Shown here: piece after piece, positions 46,001 to 57,978 of the stretch
Position numbering within the stretch: position 1 is the stretch's first letter
How the letters are laid out: every line of letters starts with the position of its first letter
NCBI GenBank assembly: GCA_018894105.1
Contig: CM032121.1
Coordinates: 38,968,230-39,032,229, forward strand
Length of the DNA: 64,000 nucleotides
Direction of reading: 5' to 3'
Source of the DNA: Jacaranda mimosifolia
Taxonomy: Eukaryota > Streptophyta > Magnoliopsida > Lamiales > Bignoniaceae
Notes under the pieces: model-generated
The model's input: only the letters and a program-made list of their open reading frames with translations
What the model was told of the DNA's origin: nothing
The model's database searches: none
Position numbers and translations under genes: made by a program

Positions 46001-47383
46001 ATCCAGATGGGTATACAAAGTGAAGTTTAAACCTGACGGTTCAGTGGAGAAATACAAAGCTAGATTAGTGGCTAAAGGATATAACCAAGTAGTTGGAATT
46101 GACTACATGGACAACTTTTCACCTGTTGCTAAACTTGTTACTGTGAGGTTATTCTTGGCTCTAGCTATAGCAAAGTCTTGGCCACTACACCAACTGGATA
46201 TAAACAATGCTTTCCTACATGGCTATCTTCAAGAAGAAGTTTACATGGTTCCTCCAGAGGGGTACAACAAAACTAAGACAGGTCAGGTTTGTAAGCTCTT
46301 AAGTTCTCTATATGGTCTCAAACAGGCATCCAGACAATGGAACTTGGAGCTCACTTCACAGCTGCAGAGTTTTGGGTTCCAACAATCAGCTCATGATAAC
46401 TGCTTATTCACAAGGGAGACCAACACTTCCTTTCTGGCTCTACTAGTGTATGTTGATGATGTGTTGTTAACAGGAGATAACGATGAGGAAATTAAATTTG
46501 TCAAACAGTTTCTTCATAATAAATTCACCATCAAGGATCTTGGGGTAGAAATTGCAAGATCAAAGAAGGGAACATATCTTAACCAAAGGAAGTATATCTT
46601 AGACATTCTTCAAGATACAGGATTAATAGGGTCCAAACCAGCTGCTACTCCCTTTCCAAAGAATCTGAAACTTACGGAGGAAGACATCCCATATTCAGAT
46701 CACGCACAGTACAGAAGACTGACTGGCGACTTCTATATCTAAACCTCACCAGGCCAGACATCACATATAGCATCCAACAACTCAGCCAATATGTTAACGC
46801 ACCTACCGAAGATCATTGGAAAGCTGCTACTCATGTGTTATGATATCTGAAAGGCTGTCCATCTAAAGGATTGTTCTTCCCAACACACAACACCTTACAA
46901 TTAACTGCTTACTGCGACGCAGATTGGGCATCTTGTATCAACACAAGAAAATCACTTACTGGATACTGCATTTTTCTAGGAGAGTCCCTCATCTCCTAGA
47001 AAACAAAAAAACAACCTACCATGTCTCGATCCTCTGCCGAAGCTGAGAACCGAAGTATGGCATCCACCGTATACGAGCTCCAATGGATTTCATACCTACT
47101 CATAGATTTTCGTCTCAAAAACACTCTCCTAGTTCCATTATTCTGTGATAACAAAGCGGCAATACACATAACTGAGAACCTGGTCTTCCATGAAAGAATG
47201 AAACACCTCGACATCGACTGCCACCTCGTACGCGATCAATTCAAACAAGGTCTCATCATTCCACGACATATATCTAGCACCTTTCAACCTGTTGATGTGT
47301 TCACCAAAGCTCTATCCGCCCCATCCTTTCAGCGCATTCTATCCAAGTTGAGCTTGTGTGATATCCACCAAACTCCAACTTGA
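43058..47383 (+). pseudogene. copia gag-pol, broken by frameshifts and stops
   Basis: Gag begins at the ATG at 43058 (after an in-frame TTG) and has the copia gag core (NYLPWSRSMKIAL, then LWDEIEQRF). The frame shifts near 43.80-43.83 kb, so the CCHC zinc knuckle (CSNCGRNGHLRGSC) is in another frame. Protease has DTGASSHM at about 44219. A shift near 44.33 kb leads to the GAG-pre-integrase (LWHKRLGHAS) and integrase core (DIWGPY, then RTDNGTEF). A stop follows at 45909. Reverse transcriptase (QLDINNAFLHG, then YVDDVLLTGD) spans 45921-46742, is shifted near 46.74 kb, and RNase H (SSAEAENRSMAS, CDNKAAIHI) has a further stop near 46997. It cannot make a complete polyprotein. Confidence 0.92.
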
Positions 47384-47391
47384 GGGGGGGA

Positions 47392-47609
47392 TGTACAAAT
47401 ATATATTTATCTATTATATTTCTTTTACTGCTCAGTTAGTTAGTTAGTTTGTTATGTTGTTAGTTAGTTTGTTGTATTGTTAGTTAGTTAGCCTTTCATC
47501 TCTAGACTTGTATAAATAACCCCAGTGTGTATTTATTTCACAAGTTGAATGAATCTTTTTTTCTCTGTTTTGAGCTGTCCTCTGCCATGAGTTTCCAGCT
47601 TCTTGAACA
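47392..47609 (+). repeat. copia 3' LTR
   Basis: A 218-bp LTR beginning TGTACAAATA directly after the polypurine tract and ending CTTGAACA. Intact TG...CA boundaries contrast with the truncated 5' copy. Confidence 0.9.
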
Positions 47610-47875
47610 AGTTTTTACTTGTTACCTTGATTTGAAATCAATAAAATCCTTTTCTTTGTAGAGTAGATTAGCCACATCGTCGAATCACATTAAACTTGTT
47701 GTTAGTTTCATTAAATTACTGTATTATTATTTCATAATTTTTACAATAGATCCGATTTCAACAAAAATCCTTCACTCCTTAAAATAAATTGGATAAGAGA
47801 GTTCATAACTGAGATCCGAAAATGAGCTTATATGATACTACCTATCATTTGTCTCTTCATATTGAGAAAAAAGTT
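47609..47875 (+). repeat. 267-bp flanking duplication, 3' copy
   Basis: Second copy of 42456-42722, of identical length, beginning AAGTTTTTACTTGTTACC (its first A is the last base of the LTR) and ending TTGAGAAAAAAGTT. Unrelated sequence follows. Confidence 0.9.
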
Positions 47876-48202
47876 GACAAGGAATCAGTGAAAGTGAAGT
47901 AGGAATCCACAATTATAAACGTCTGTCCCACTACTGGAAATTTCTATCATTAAAACCAAACGCAACCTATCATAACATATAATATGACATATATTTAGAT
48001 ATATTTGGGCAAAAATTAATTTGCCAAATATACACATCTGCACATTTCTTTTCGTGAGTGGGCTTCCACTTTCCATATGGTTGATATTAATTTGCACGTC
48101 TCAGTTTTCAAGTAGGTTTAAATCAAATCTATTTCCTCAAGTTGGAGAAACCCATTTACATCATCGGTTCAATTATTTCATAACAAATAGCAAATATAAG
48201 TC
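47876..48202. other. Intergenic DNA
   Basis: No gene or repeat recognised. Confidence 0.4.
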
Positions 48203-48461
48203 CATCAAAAAGTGTGACACACGAAACGATTGCTTTCTTTCTTTCTTTCTAGTACTCTCATTTGGTGTATTAATTTTTACATGTTGTGGAGGATTATATT
48301 TGTGAAATTTGATGTATCAAAAAGTTTCAAAATATCAAAATGTGTGACACAACAAAACGATCGCTTTCTTTCTTTCTTTTTACTACTCTGATTTGGTGTA
48401 TTAATTTTTACGTGTTGTGGAGGATTGTAGTTGTAAAATTTAATGTGTTTGAAAATTTTGA
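48203..48461 (+). repeat. Tandem duplication, about 130-bp unit
   Basis: ATCAAAAAGTGTGACACACG, then CTTTCTTTCTTTCT, then TTTGGTGTATTAATTTTTAC and TGTTGTGGAGGATT recur as a second copy about 130 bases later with modest divergence. Two copies only. Confidence 0.75.
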
Positions 48462-48593
48462 ATATATTGATTTTGATCGAATTTAAAGCTACAACTAACC
48501 CATCCATCTTATAACCATAAAGATGAGATATGAAGTCCACATGCATAAATAATTATACGAAGTAAAATGTTGATATTATCAATTTACAAGTCT

Positions 48594-48594
48594 A

Positions 48595-48680
<86 letters not shown>
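48594..48680. repeat. (ATT)n microsatellite, about 29 units
   Basis: An uninterrupted ATT trinucleotide run of about 87 bases. Its length and purity suggest it is highly polymorphic. Confidence 0.97.
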
Positions 48681-48681
<1 letters not shown>

Positions 48682-48869
48682 AAAATAAAATGTTATTGAT
48701 AAAGAATTGAGGCCTAAGGCAATAAGAGGGCGACGACCTCTTGATGTTGGAGTAACAGACTATACCTCGAATGAGATCAGACGTCGAAAATCTCTAGTAC
48801 ACTTAAGTGAATACCACTATTGGAATGAGAAATATGAAAGATGAGAGCTTATAGGTGCATAAGAGGTAC

Positions 48870-49213
48870 AAATTATCACTAACAACATATATTAAGTAAC
48901 GATAATTTTTATTTTGTCACGATGATTGAATGGTAATAAGAACTGATATTCTAAATTGTTACTATTGACAATTACTAACGTATATAGCGATAATTTTTAT
49001 TGTCGCTATAGATACCGACAATTTTCGCTATAAATGTGTCAATAATTATTAATGATGATTAACTAATCAAGTACTATTCTTGTCACTATCAAATTCATAA
49101 AAACTATTGGAATAACAAAATAATTTTTTGTCATTTGATGAATATAATTAGCGATAACATTTATATCATCACTTACTATTTAATTTTTTTTTTTTCTTAT
49201 AGTAATAGTAGTA
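48870..49213. mobile_element. Decayed CACTA-like subterminal region
   Basis: Short inverted motifs such as TAGCGATAATTTTTATTGTC, TGTCGCTATAG and TTTTCGCTATA repeat here. A T-run then TCTTATAGTAATAG at about 49187-49210 resembles the inverse of a CACTACAAGAAAA terminus. Such GCGACA-type subterminal repeats are typical of plant CACTA elements. No second terminus or transposase was found, so it is a fragment. Confidence 0.45.
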
Positions 49214-51358
49214 AAAAACTTTATACCCGTAGAGTTGTATTGTATGAATTTAGAATATAGTAACATAATTTATTTGTGTGATCTCCTAGACCATAAAATA
49301 TATAAATCAATAGTTGGACATTCTATGTAGAAGGGGGTGGGAATTAAAAAAGAAAAAAGAAAAAGAAAAAGAAAAATAGAAAAGAAAAGAGTTTAAATAA
49401 ATATGAAGCATTGATCATTAGATAGAAAAGAACAGATTGTAGCTCAACGTGTGGCGCAGAATAGGCATCTTGTGCACGCAAAGATGATCTCTGCCACTCA
49501 CATTTATGAAAGCAAAAATAAATAAATAGATAAATAAAAATAAAAATAAAAATCACATCCAGAGAATAGATGACCTAATCCTAATCCTCACAATTATATA
49601 ATTTATGCTCAATTTGGGATCTGATAAATCTGTAACAGATCGCGAATCGGATCCCGCGCTCCACGGTATCCGGGTTTTATTCTTCTTCACTTGGTCTGCA
49701 TATGGTCTGCCATAAGCTAAGATAATCCAATGCATAAACTATTATAGTCAAATGAGGATTTTTTTTTTTTAATTTTATTTACAACGCACACACATTAAGA
49801 GTTTGTTAATGCTCGAATTTTGAACTTCATATATATATATATATATATATAAACATTTAAGTTTGAGATTTGAAATTAATCATTAAAATTTGTCTGAGTT
49901 CTAATAAATATATTTAAGTACGAATCGAATTTAACTCGATTATTACAAAATGATTAAAATATAAGATTGGCATTTTTGGGAAATAATTGATTGAGTATAA
50001 CAATATTATCATAGAGGTGTATAAGACCGGTTTAAATCCTCTATTTTAATACATATTTCATCTTTCATTCAATTGTATGGATGTACGATTACATACATTA
50101 AATATTTTTTTATAAAAATAATTGATTGAGAGTACACTTGACATATATACATCACATTAAAATAGAGAATGAAGTACGAAATGAAATAAAAGATCCAAAG
50201 TGGTATGCCAGTATACGACTGGAATCCGACATATTAATACTCTATTTTCCACATATACATGTGGACACGTGCAAGGTAATTCTTTTGCTTTATGAAATTT
50301 TGATTTCAATCTTGTACACAGTGCTATTGCAATAGTTGAAAATCCCATCAGGCAAATAATATCATTCCAAATTCATGTTACTCGTGGCTCATCAATTAGT
50401 TGTGATCATGCACGTGGATTGGATCAATCATAAGATGCATGAACTTGGCATATTTAATCTCTACAGCTATTTCTATTAAACTTTTTTGGGCTTTTCTTTC
50501 AACGAGTATCAACAAATGTAAGTGAAAAAAATTAATTTTTTTTCAATTGTATCAGATATTTTGGATGTATTTTATAAATCAATCGTTGTTTTAAATAATA
50601 AATTCTAACTTTATATTGACAATATTTGTTTTTATATACATACGTATATAAGGAGTCTATTACGGTTTGAATTCTGATCTTATACGTTATATGTGAAACT
50701 TATGTAATTGGAATGCAAATTACTTGGCCTATACGACAATATATAGACAATAATATTGGATTAATTGACTAGCCAACAATCTGACTGTATTAATATTAAA
50801 AAGAATAACTTGTAGATTAGTTAATAATTTTATTTAAATATTAGTAGAAAATAATTATTTTATAATTATATTCATATCACTTATTATTGAGTGTTGGGGT
50901 GAGCCTAGCCCCTAGAGCAACTCCATAGGACTCAATTTCATGAAAAAAATTAAGGCAATTGAACTTGAAAATTAGACAAATATATTAATGATTCGCATGG
51001 GAACACGCACAACATTGAGTCCCTAGTTGCCATGCCAACTAGCGCTGTCGATATGGGCTTTGGGCCACATTCAGAGGACCCTATTTGGAGAAAATTGGAA
51101 GTTCTTTTGGGCCATGTATCACGAGTTTGTGCTACACGTTTGTGCTTTTATCTTTTGGGCAAAAAGTTGACGTCCCCTTTAGGGCTGTCGGTTTAAATTT
51201 TTTATTTCATTCCTTATTCCATTTCATAAAAATATATGATATGTGTATTAAAAAAAAAAATTTATGAAATAATTGATTGAAAATTAGATATACTTGATAT
51301 AAATACAACAAGTTGAAATACGAGATGGAATAGGAATTAGAATAAAGGATCCAAAGTA
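49214..51358. other. Intergenic AT-rich DNA
   Basis: No supported gene. It holds an A/AAAAG-rich tract (49345-49390), a slightly GC-richer patch (49430-49740), a (TA)n run at 49830-49850, and AT-rich DNA to 51358. Confidence 0.4.
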
Positions 51359-53879
51359 TAGGGTTGTCAAAGGTTGGATTTGAATCGAATCAATTATATT
51401 CAAATCCGAATTCAATTATCAAAATTATATTCAAATTCAACTCGATATCCTATAGTATCTTTACTAGCGTAAACCCCGTGCTATGCACGGTATATTCACT
51501 TAACTAATAAATTAAAATAATAAATATACAACTAATTTTTTGTAATTTCACATATAAGTTATTATAATTTTTCATATTCTATAAAAATATATTATCATTT
51601 TTAAAAGAAAATATTATTTTAAATAGTTAAGTAGTAATATTTAATAGTATTCATTAAAATAAAAATGCTATAGTACTTTAAATAAAATTATTAATGTGAA
51701 GAGAGCAACATACATAACATATGAGGGAATATAAATATATATATATATTTATATACTAACGCCTTATCAATTTCAAACCTTTTCTTTTAGAGGATCAACG
51801 ACTTTGATTTCAAGTCGTGGTCTAATTCATCTGGGTCAAGTAGTTCCACATAAAAAATACAAATCTAAACTATTTCAAAATATCTTTTAGTAATAAAATT
51901 ATTTTGGTCCAAAATACTAAGATTCTTTATCAGTTTAAATATTCTATATTACATCAAGAAGCAATTCAGAAATATATAAAATATTGTCTACGAAATTCTT
52001 GTTGCATACAAAACAAAAATTATGTAACACATCAAAATAGTATATTTATAAAGAAACTTGGGTTATTTAATTAATCAAATAAAAAGAATTTGTAATGAAT
52101 AAATAAAACCAAATTAATTAATGAAAATGAAAAAAAAATTAAAAAATAGTCCTTAAAATCAAATAAATATGAAAAGTGAAAAACTGGTGCATATATATGT
52201 ATATGTATATATATTATACATACATTATTTACACAAAGGTAATTTGAAAAGATTGAATCAATTTGATTAAAAAAAATGAATAAAAATCACAACAATATAA
52301 TGAAAGTGAAAATAACAATAATAATTTCCAAAATTAGAATTAAAAGATACTTTTCAAACACGATATCTATGGTCCAAAATAGAGAAAAGAAAAATACATA
52401 TAAACTTAGAGAATATTGAATAAAAATATTAACCCAACAAGAAGGAATTATAATAAATTACAAACTAAACCAAATTGTTATAATTGACAAAAGAAAGAAA
52501 TAAAAAAATAAAAAGAGAAAGAAAAAGAGCAAAACTTGCAACTTAAAGAAATACCTTACACATCCTGGTAAAGGTTCAAAACCCCAAATGACAAAAGCGG
52601 ATGTGAGAATAAAGGGAAAAAAGAAGTGAAGTGGCCTATAAGTAATTGAAAAGAAAAATATATTCTAATCTTATAGGTTTATCATTGTTAAATATAGATC
52701 ATCTACTTACAACTCTGCTGTAATATCTTTTATTATCAGCAAAATATTTATTCATCACACACACACACACACACACAAAAAGAAAGAAAGAAAAACAAAT
52801 ATTTAAATGATAATTGAACAACAAATACATCTATACATGGTGATATGTTTCTCATACATATATTGAAAATGAATCAATATAAAGATGAAAAAAAATATGT
52901 AAATACTGATAGAATGTAATGAAAGTTCATTTGAAAATTTAGAATGAAAGAGTTATCTTGAAGAAGAAGAAGAAGAAGATGGGGAAGAGTGGAAGTAGAG
53001 ATAATAAGTTATAATTTGTTTAATTGGATGAAATTTATAAAATAACTTTTTTGTATGAATTCTTAATTCGGTGCTCATAAAACACCTTTTGAATTTTAAA
53101 TTTATTTGTTTGAAAGAAAATCAGAGATATGATACGATCATATCGGTTAGGATAATAATCAACAATTAATAAAAATTTTGAATTTAATTAAAAAACTCAA
53201 AATTCTAAAAATTTGCCACTTGGCCAAAATTACAATCAAAATTGCATAATTGTAGGTCTCACACCGTTGTGCTATATATAATAGTATAAATTAGTTGGTA
53301 CCATATCCGATCTGATGGATATCCAAAACTCGATAAAAAAAATCGACCTGATTTAATATTTTTTCTTTTTGGATTGTATACAAATATTGTATTTATAAAG
53401 TAAATTTACGTCAAATTTGAATTTATAACAATTTTTTATTATATATTAGTCCAAAAGTTAAATATTTGAATATTAAACTCCTATTTCACATTATATTAAT
53501 GTACAGATGAACTATTATACATTATTATATTTAATATTTTATCAGTATCTCTCTTATTTTTTAGGTTAAAGACTCAACATTAATAGTATAATATAGATGT
53601 TAATATAGATATTAGATCAATATAATATATAGATTTTATTTTAACATTTTTATTAATATCATACATAAGAGTATTAATTTAATAAAAAAATATTAATGTT
53701 TGAATTCGGATCTTTAACGGATCGAATTACTTAATTCTGTATCCAATCCACTTATTTCGTATTATGGATATTTATAATTGGATTTGATCTATTCAATATT
53801 TTAATTGAATAAATATTCTAAAATTCATATCGAATTCATATTGGATTCATATTAAAATTCGATCCATTGACAGCCCTAG
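51359..53879. mobile_element. TIR element split by a later insertion
   Basis: The left end AGGGTTGTCAAAGGTTGGAT (51360) and the right end GATCCATTGACAGCCCT (to about 53876) are imperfect inverted repeats. Both arms continue with AATCGAAT- and ATATTCAAATCC-like motifs. The arms are separated by a Helitron-like insert (51.45-53.27 kb); without it the element would be about 0.7 kb. Probably hAT-like. Confidence 0.5.
51449..53275 (+). mobile_element. Helitron-like non-autonomous insert
   Basis: It begins TCTTTACTAGCGTAAACCCC followed by GTGCTATGCACGG, the pattern of many plant non-autonomous Helitrons (5' TC, CCCCGTGC.ATGCACGG near the end). Near 53255-53275 there is CACCGTTGTGCTATATATAA, similar to a Helitron 3' region, though a clear hairpin plus CTRR end is not seen. 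The interior is AT-rich with a (CA)n tract (52758-52776) and no helicase frame. Confidence 0.45.
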
Positions 53880-54204
53880 TCCCCTTGATGTGTGACAAAT
53901 ATTTTGCTTTCAATTGCATATATTTTTTGAATCTTTATTTCTCAAACGGACCTAAAAGAATTATATACCTGGCAAGTGGGCAAGGTAATTATCTCTGCGA
54001 ACAAATCGATCATAAATTCGAGTTCTATAAAAAAAAATTTGGGAAGCAACACGATAACCTTTTATAGGAAAGAAGAAAATGGACACCAGTAGCCTTATAG
54101 GAAATAAAAATAAGATTAGAAATTACCTTGACATGATAATATTAATCTAAAATTATCTTACTAGTTATAACTTATAACTACCTCAAGACAATTTTAAATT
54201 AGAG
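53880..54204. other. Intergenic DNA
   Basis: No feature recognised. Confidence 0.4.
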
Positions 54205-54815
54205 GTAATGTGTTAAAATAGTGGATTTTTTGGGTGCAGTGGGACGGTATGGATGGGTGATTTTTCTTTTTTTTTGAAAAGTAGGAATGGCGGGTTGGGG
54301 TGGGTTTTGATTTAGTTCGAACCCGTTCCGTAAAGATTTTATACATTTTTAACTCATCCCTACCCGCCCCCCGGGTTTTAGAAGCAAAAGTTCGAATCCT
54401 ACCCACAATATAAATGTAGAACCCGATTCTATTCGTACCTAATTAATATTTTTTATTTTTTTAAAATACTATCCACTATATAATTAATGAAATATTACAA
54501 CTTTAATTTAAATATCATATAAATTTTAAGTAAAACAAACAAACAAAAAGCTTTTGAGCATTTTATAAGTATTCTGAATCTACTATTGGGAGTCACGATT
54601 GTGAGGAATGGGAGGAAAAGGAAAAAATGCTAACATAGTTTAGGGTTTGTTGTATATATATTTTTTATAAAAAATTAAATTAAATATAAATATATATAAA
54701 TATTTCGGGATGAGTTTACTATAAACCCGAACTCGATCCGACCCGCAGCAATTAGAACAAAAACCCGCCCCAATCGAAGCAGGTACATGCGGATCAGGCA
54801 TAAATTGCCATTCTT
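54205..54815. mobile_element. Dispersed element with GGGATGGCAATTT-type end
   Basis: The right end GGCATAAATTGCCATTCTTA, read inverted, starts with the GAATGGCAATTT motif common to a class of plant hAT-like elements. The inside has CGGGTTGGGGTGGG and GAACCCG or ACCCGCCCC blocks on opposite strands around an AT-rich centre. The left end (near 54230) is poorly defined. A related fragment lies at 32.63-32.72 kb. Confidence 0.45.
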
Positions 54816-55398
54816 ATTGAAAAGATATAGTAATTTGTGATGAATTTTTTTTGTTTGAATTTTCTCTTTTCTAAAAATCTTATTTTACCTTTTTTATGAA
54901 AATGGACAAATTCATCACTACTTAATTAATCAAGATTAACCAAAATAAATGTATAATTATTGAAATCACGCGGTTGGTTGGGCCGAAAGGTAACCCATAT
55001 TCTTGCTAAGTGGGCCGAGCTCAATTGCTGCAAATGGGCCCGTAACCCGCTAATCTCCTTCTTTCCAAAACCCCCCGATTTTCCCGCGTTCCTTCTTTTT
55101 ACCACCTCAAAAATCTCAACGGTCATTAACGATCCGCCAACCGCCCCCGAGCTGCACACAACCCCGAGGGAAATTCGACCCTGAAACACTTTCATCTGTA
55201 TTCACTGCAAGCTTCACCTGCCCTCTTGATGATAATCCAAATAAAAATCCCTAAATTCATCCGTTCTTGAATTTTCGCTTGATTTCAGAAGAACCCATTC
55301 AAAATCCAAAGATTTCCATCGATTATATAGCAAGAATCCTTGAAATTCCAGGAGAAAGAAGAGATCAAGCGGAGAATCCGAGCAAAACCGGGCTCCGC
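54816..55398. other. CNGC18 promoter and leader
   Basis: GC content rises from about 54960. The stretch up to 55398 is the likely promoter and 5' UTR of the channel gene. No independent coding frame is supported. Confidence 0.5.
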
Positions 55399-55399
55399 C

Positions 55400-55414
55400 A
55401 TGGAAGATGAATAG
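55400..55414 (+). promoter_or_regulatory. Four-codon upstream ORF overlapping the CNGC start
   Basis: ATG GAA GAT GAA TAG begins at 55400 in strong context (CCGCCATGGA) and ends at 55414, seven bases past the start of the main ATG (55407), in another frame. Scanning ribosomes would meet it first, so it may lower translation of the channel or force leaky scanning or backward re-initiation. It counts only if the transcript includes 55400. Confidence 0.6.
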
Positions 55415-57978
55415 AATATTCTTCAGGCCGGCATCCCACCTCCGCCATATCCGGCGAACTATAACCCACCACCACGCGACCACCGACGCCGCCACCGGCG
55501 AGCCCAATTCCCTCAGCATATTATGGCACTACCAAATCCTCGATCCCAACAGCGACATAGTCAATCGATGGAACCACATTTTTCTGATCACCTGTTTAAT
55601 CTCCCTTTTCATCGATCCCCTCTATTTCTATCTCCCCTACGTTGTAGACGGCGCCGCCTGTATGTCGAAAGACAACGAAGCATCTGTCTTGATCACGTAT
55701 TTTCGGACACTTTGTGATGTTTTTTACCTTCTCCATATGTTGATGAAGTTTCGAATGGCGTTTGTTGCTCCTAGTTCTCGGGTTTTCGGCCGTGGGGAGC
55801 TTGTAATGGATCCTCACCAGATCACGATGAGGTATCTTAAGTCGGATTTCATCATTGATCTAACGGCCACGCTTCCTTTGCCCCAGGTAAATCTGATCTA
55901 TTCTTTTGATTGATCATCTTGTGAATTTATAGAGGGTTTAGACTATTGTTTTGGACAACTTTATCGTTCTTGCAGATTGTCATCTGGTATGTAATTCCAG
56001 CTACAAAATCCGAGGGAACGGGTCATTCTAACAACACTCTGGCTCTGATTGTCCTAATCCAATATATTCCTAGATTATTTGTCATTTTTCCATTGAACAA
56101 TAGGATAATAAAAACCACAGGATTTATTGCTAAGACAGCTTGGGCAGGAGCTGCATATAATCTGCTTCTGTTCATGCTAGCTAGCCATGTGAGTACATAT
56201 ACAACAGTCTTGTCTTTTGAGATGAATTTCATCTCTTGGTTATGACTTATTTTTCTAATATATGATCCCCATTTATTTATAGGTACTAGGAGCTTCTTGG
56301 TATCTGGCATCAATAGGGAGACAACATTCTTGCTGGGAACTAAGGTGTATGGATGAATTTGACAAAGACCCACCTTGTAATTTGAAATATCTCGACTGCA
56401 CGAGTTCAAAATCTGGAGGAATTGACCGGCAACATTGGTTGAATATGACTGGTGTTATTTCTCGCTGTGATGCCAAAAATGATGATTCTGATTTCAAGTT
56501 CGGGATGTTTGCTGATGCTTTCACTAGCGAAGTTGCTTCCTCATTTTTTATTGAGAAGTATCTGTATTGCCTTTGGTGGGGCTTAAGAAATTTGAGGTGT
56601 GAAGCAAGTTTTCTGTTCTATCTTGCGGTTCATGTTTTTTGTTCTTTTCCATGTTAATGTTGCTAATTACAACCTTGTTTTTGCAGTTCTTATGGACAGA
56701 ATTTGACCACAAGTACTTATCTAGGAGAGACAACATTCTGCATTGTTTTGTGCATTTGTGGGCTGATTCTGTTTGCGCAGCTGATCGGCAATATGCAGGT
56801 ATTAATATCTGCCTTTAGTGGAATATTAAGACATCATAATAATTAATCAATAACTTTGTCTTTTCTTGGAGTGAAGACTTACTTGCAATCAATGACTGTG
56901 AGACTTGAAGAGCGGCGAACTAAGAGAAGAGATACAGAAGAATGGATGAGGCATCGCCAGTTGCCTCCAGATTTGCAAGAACGAGTCCGTCGTTTTGAGC
57001 AGTACAAATGGCTCACCACACGAGGAGTCAATGAAGAATTTATTCTCCGGTCATTGCCTCAAGACCTTCGCCGTGAAATTCAGAGGCATCTATGTCTTAA
57101 CCTTGTTCGCCGGGTAAGTCATTCTTAAAATAGTAAGCAGTGGTTGATTTGCTTGTTGGCTTCTTAAGATTTCAACAATTCTAACTTCCTCCATTGTGGG
57201 GTCCGTGCAGGTTCCATTCTTTGCACAGATGGACGACCAACTTCTTGATGCCATATGCGAACGCCTCGTCTCGTCCCTGAGTACAGAAGGCAGCTACATT
57301 GTTAGAGAAGATGATCCAGTGAATGAGATGCTGTTCATCATTAGAGGACAAATGGAGAGCTCCACGACTAATGGTGGACGGTCTGGATTCTTCAACTCAA
57401 TAACCCTCAGACCAGGTGACTTCTGTGGCGAAGAATTGCTGACATGGGCTTTAGTGCCTAATTCATCTCTAAATCTGCCCTCTTCCACTAGAACTGTCAA
57501 AACTCTCACAGAAGTTGAAGCTTTTGCACTTCGCGCTGAGGACCTCAAATTTGTTGCCATTCAGTTTAAGCGCCTTCACAGCATGAAACTCCAGCAGGCA
57601 TTTAGGTACTATTCCCACCAGTGGAGGACATGGGGTGCTTGCTTCATACAAGCGGCGTGGAGAAGGTATAAGAAGAAGAAGTTGGCAAAAGAGCTGGTTC
57701 TACAAGAGAATTTCTATATTGGCATTCCTGGCCAGGAAGATTATTATAGTGATGAGCAAGAAGGAGAACAGTTAGATGATGAAACTGTTGGAAGTTCATC
57801 TGTTGATATCCATACTCAGCATCTTGGAGCCACAATTTTGGCTTCAAAATTTGCGGCAAACACAAGAAGAGGAGCCGCTCAGAGGGTTCAGATTCAGATA
57901 GCTGAGGCTGCGTCGTCTAGCTTGAAGATGCCCAAATTGTTGAAACCAGATGAACCAGATTTCTTTGAAGAAGTTTAG
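55407..57978 (+). CDS. CNGC18: Cyclic-nucleotide-gated cation channel, CNGC18 type
   Basis: Six exons: 55407-55886, 55976-56188, 56283-56596, 56687-56798, 56877-57113 and 57211-57978. All have GT-AG borders and intact phase, giving 707 residues, near-identical in length to Arabidopsis CNGC18. That channel is a plasma-membrane Ca2+-permeable channel needed for pollen-tube growth and guidance. Seen: the transmembrane core from NIVNRWNH-type VNRWNHIFLITCLISLF, S4-like RLFVIFPLNNRIIKTTG, pore WWGLRNLSSYGQN with filter GQN at 339-341, C-linker LEERRTKRRDTEEWMRHRQL, cyclic-nucleotide-binding domain with RPGDFCGEELLTWAL (about 519-533), and an IQ calmodulin site (FIQAAWRRYKKKK, about 597-609). The tail ends KPDEPDFFEEV. 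Residue identity to CNGC18 (ILDPNSDIV, RSLPQDLRREIQRHLC) is clearly higher than to CNGC15 as I recall them. Confidence 0.94.

Larger units (their letters stand above)
42721..47609 (+). mobile_element. Ty1/copia LTR retrotransposon, decayed
   Basis: A full-length-size but inactive copia element. It has a 5' LTR (42721-42926, missing its first bases), a primer-binding site TGGTATCGGAGCC directly after it at 42927 (one change from the usual initiator-Met tRNA complement), gag-pol, a polypurine tract (GAGGGGGGGA, to 47391), and a 3' LTR (47392-47609) with TG...CA ends. The domain order protease, integrase, reverse transcriptase, RNase H is the copia order. The LTRs differ by only about four substitutions and a 2-bp gap, so the insertion is fairly young. 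It is flanked by a 267-bp rather than a 5-bp target duplication. Confidence 0.93.

Noticed and set aside
54926..55519. Minus-strand frames over the CNGC18 leader and exon 1
   Set aside because: Shadows of the real plus-strand gene and its GC-rich leader.
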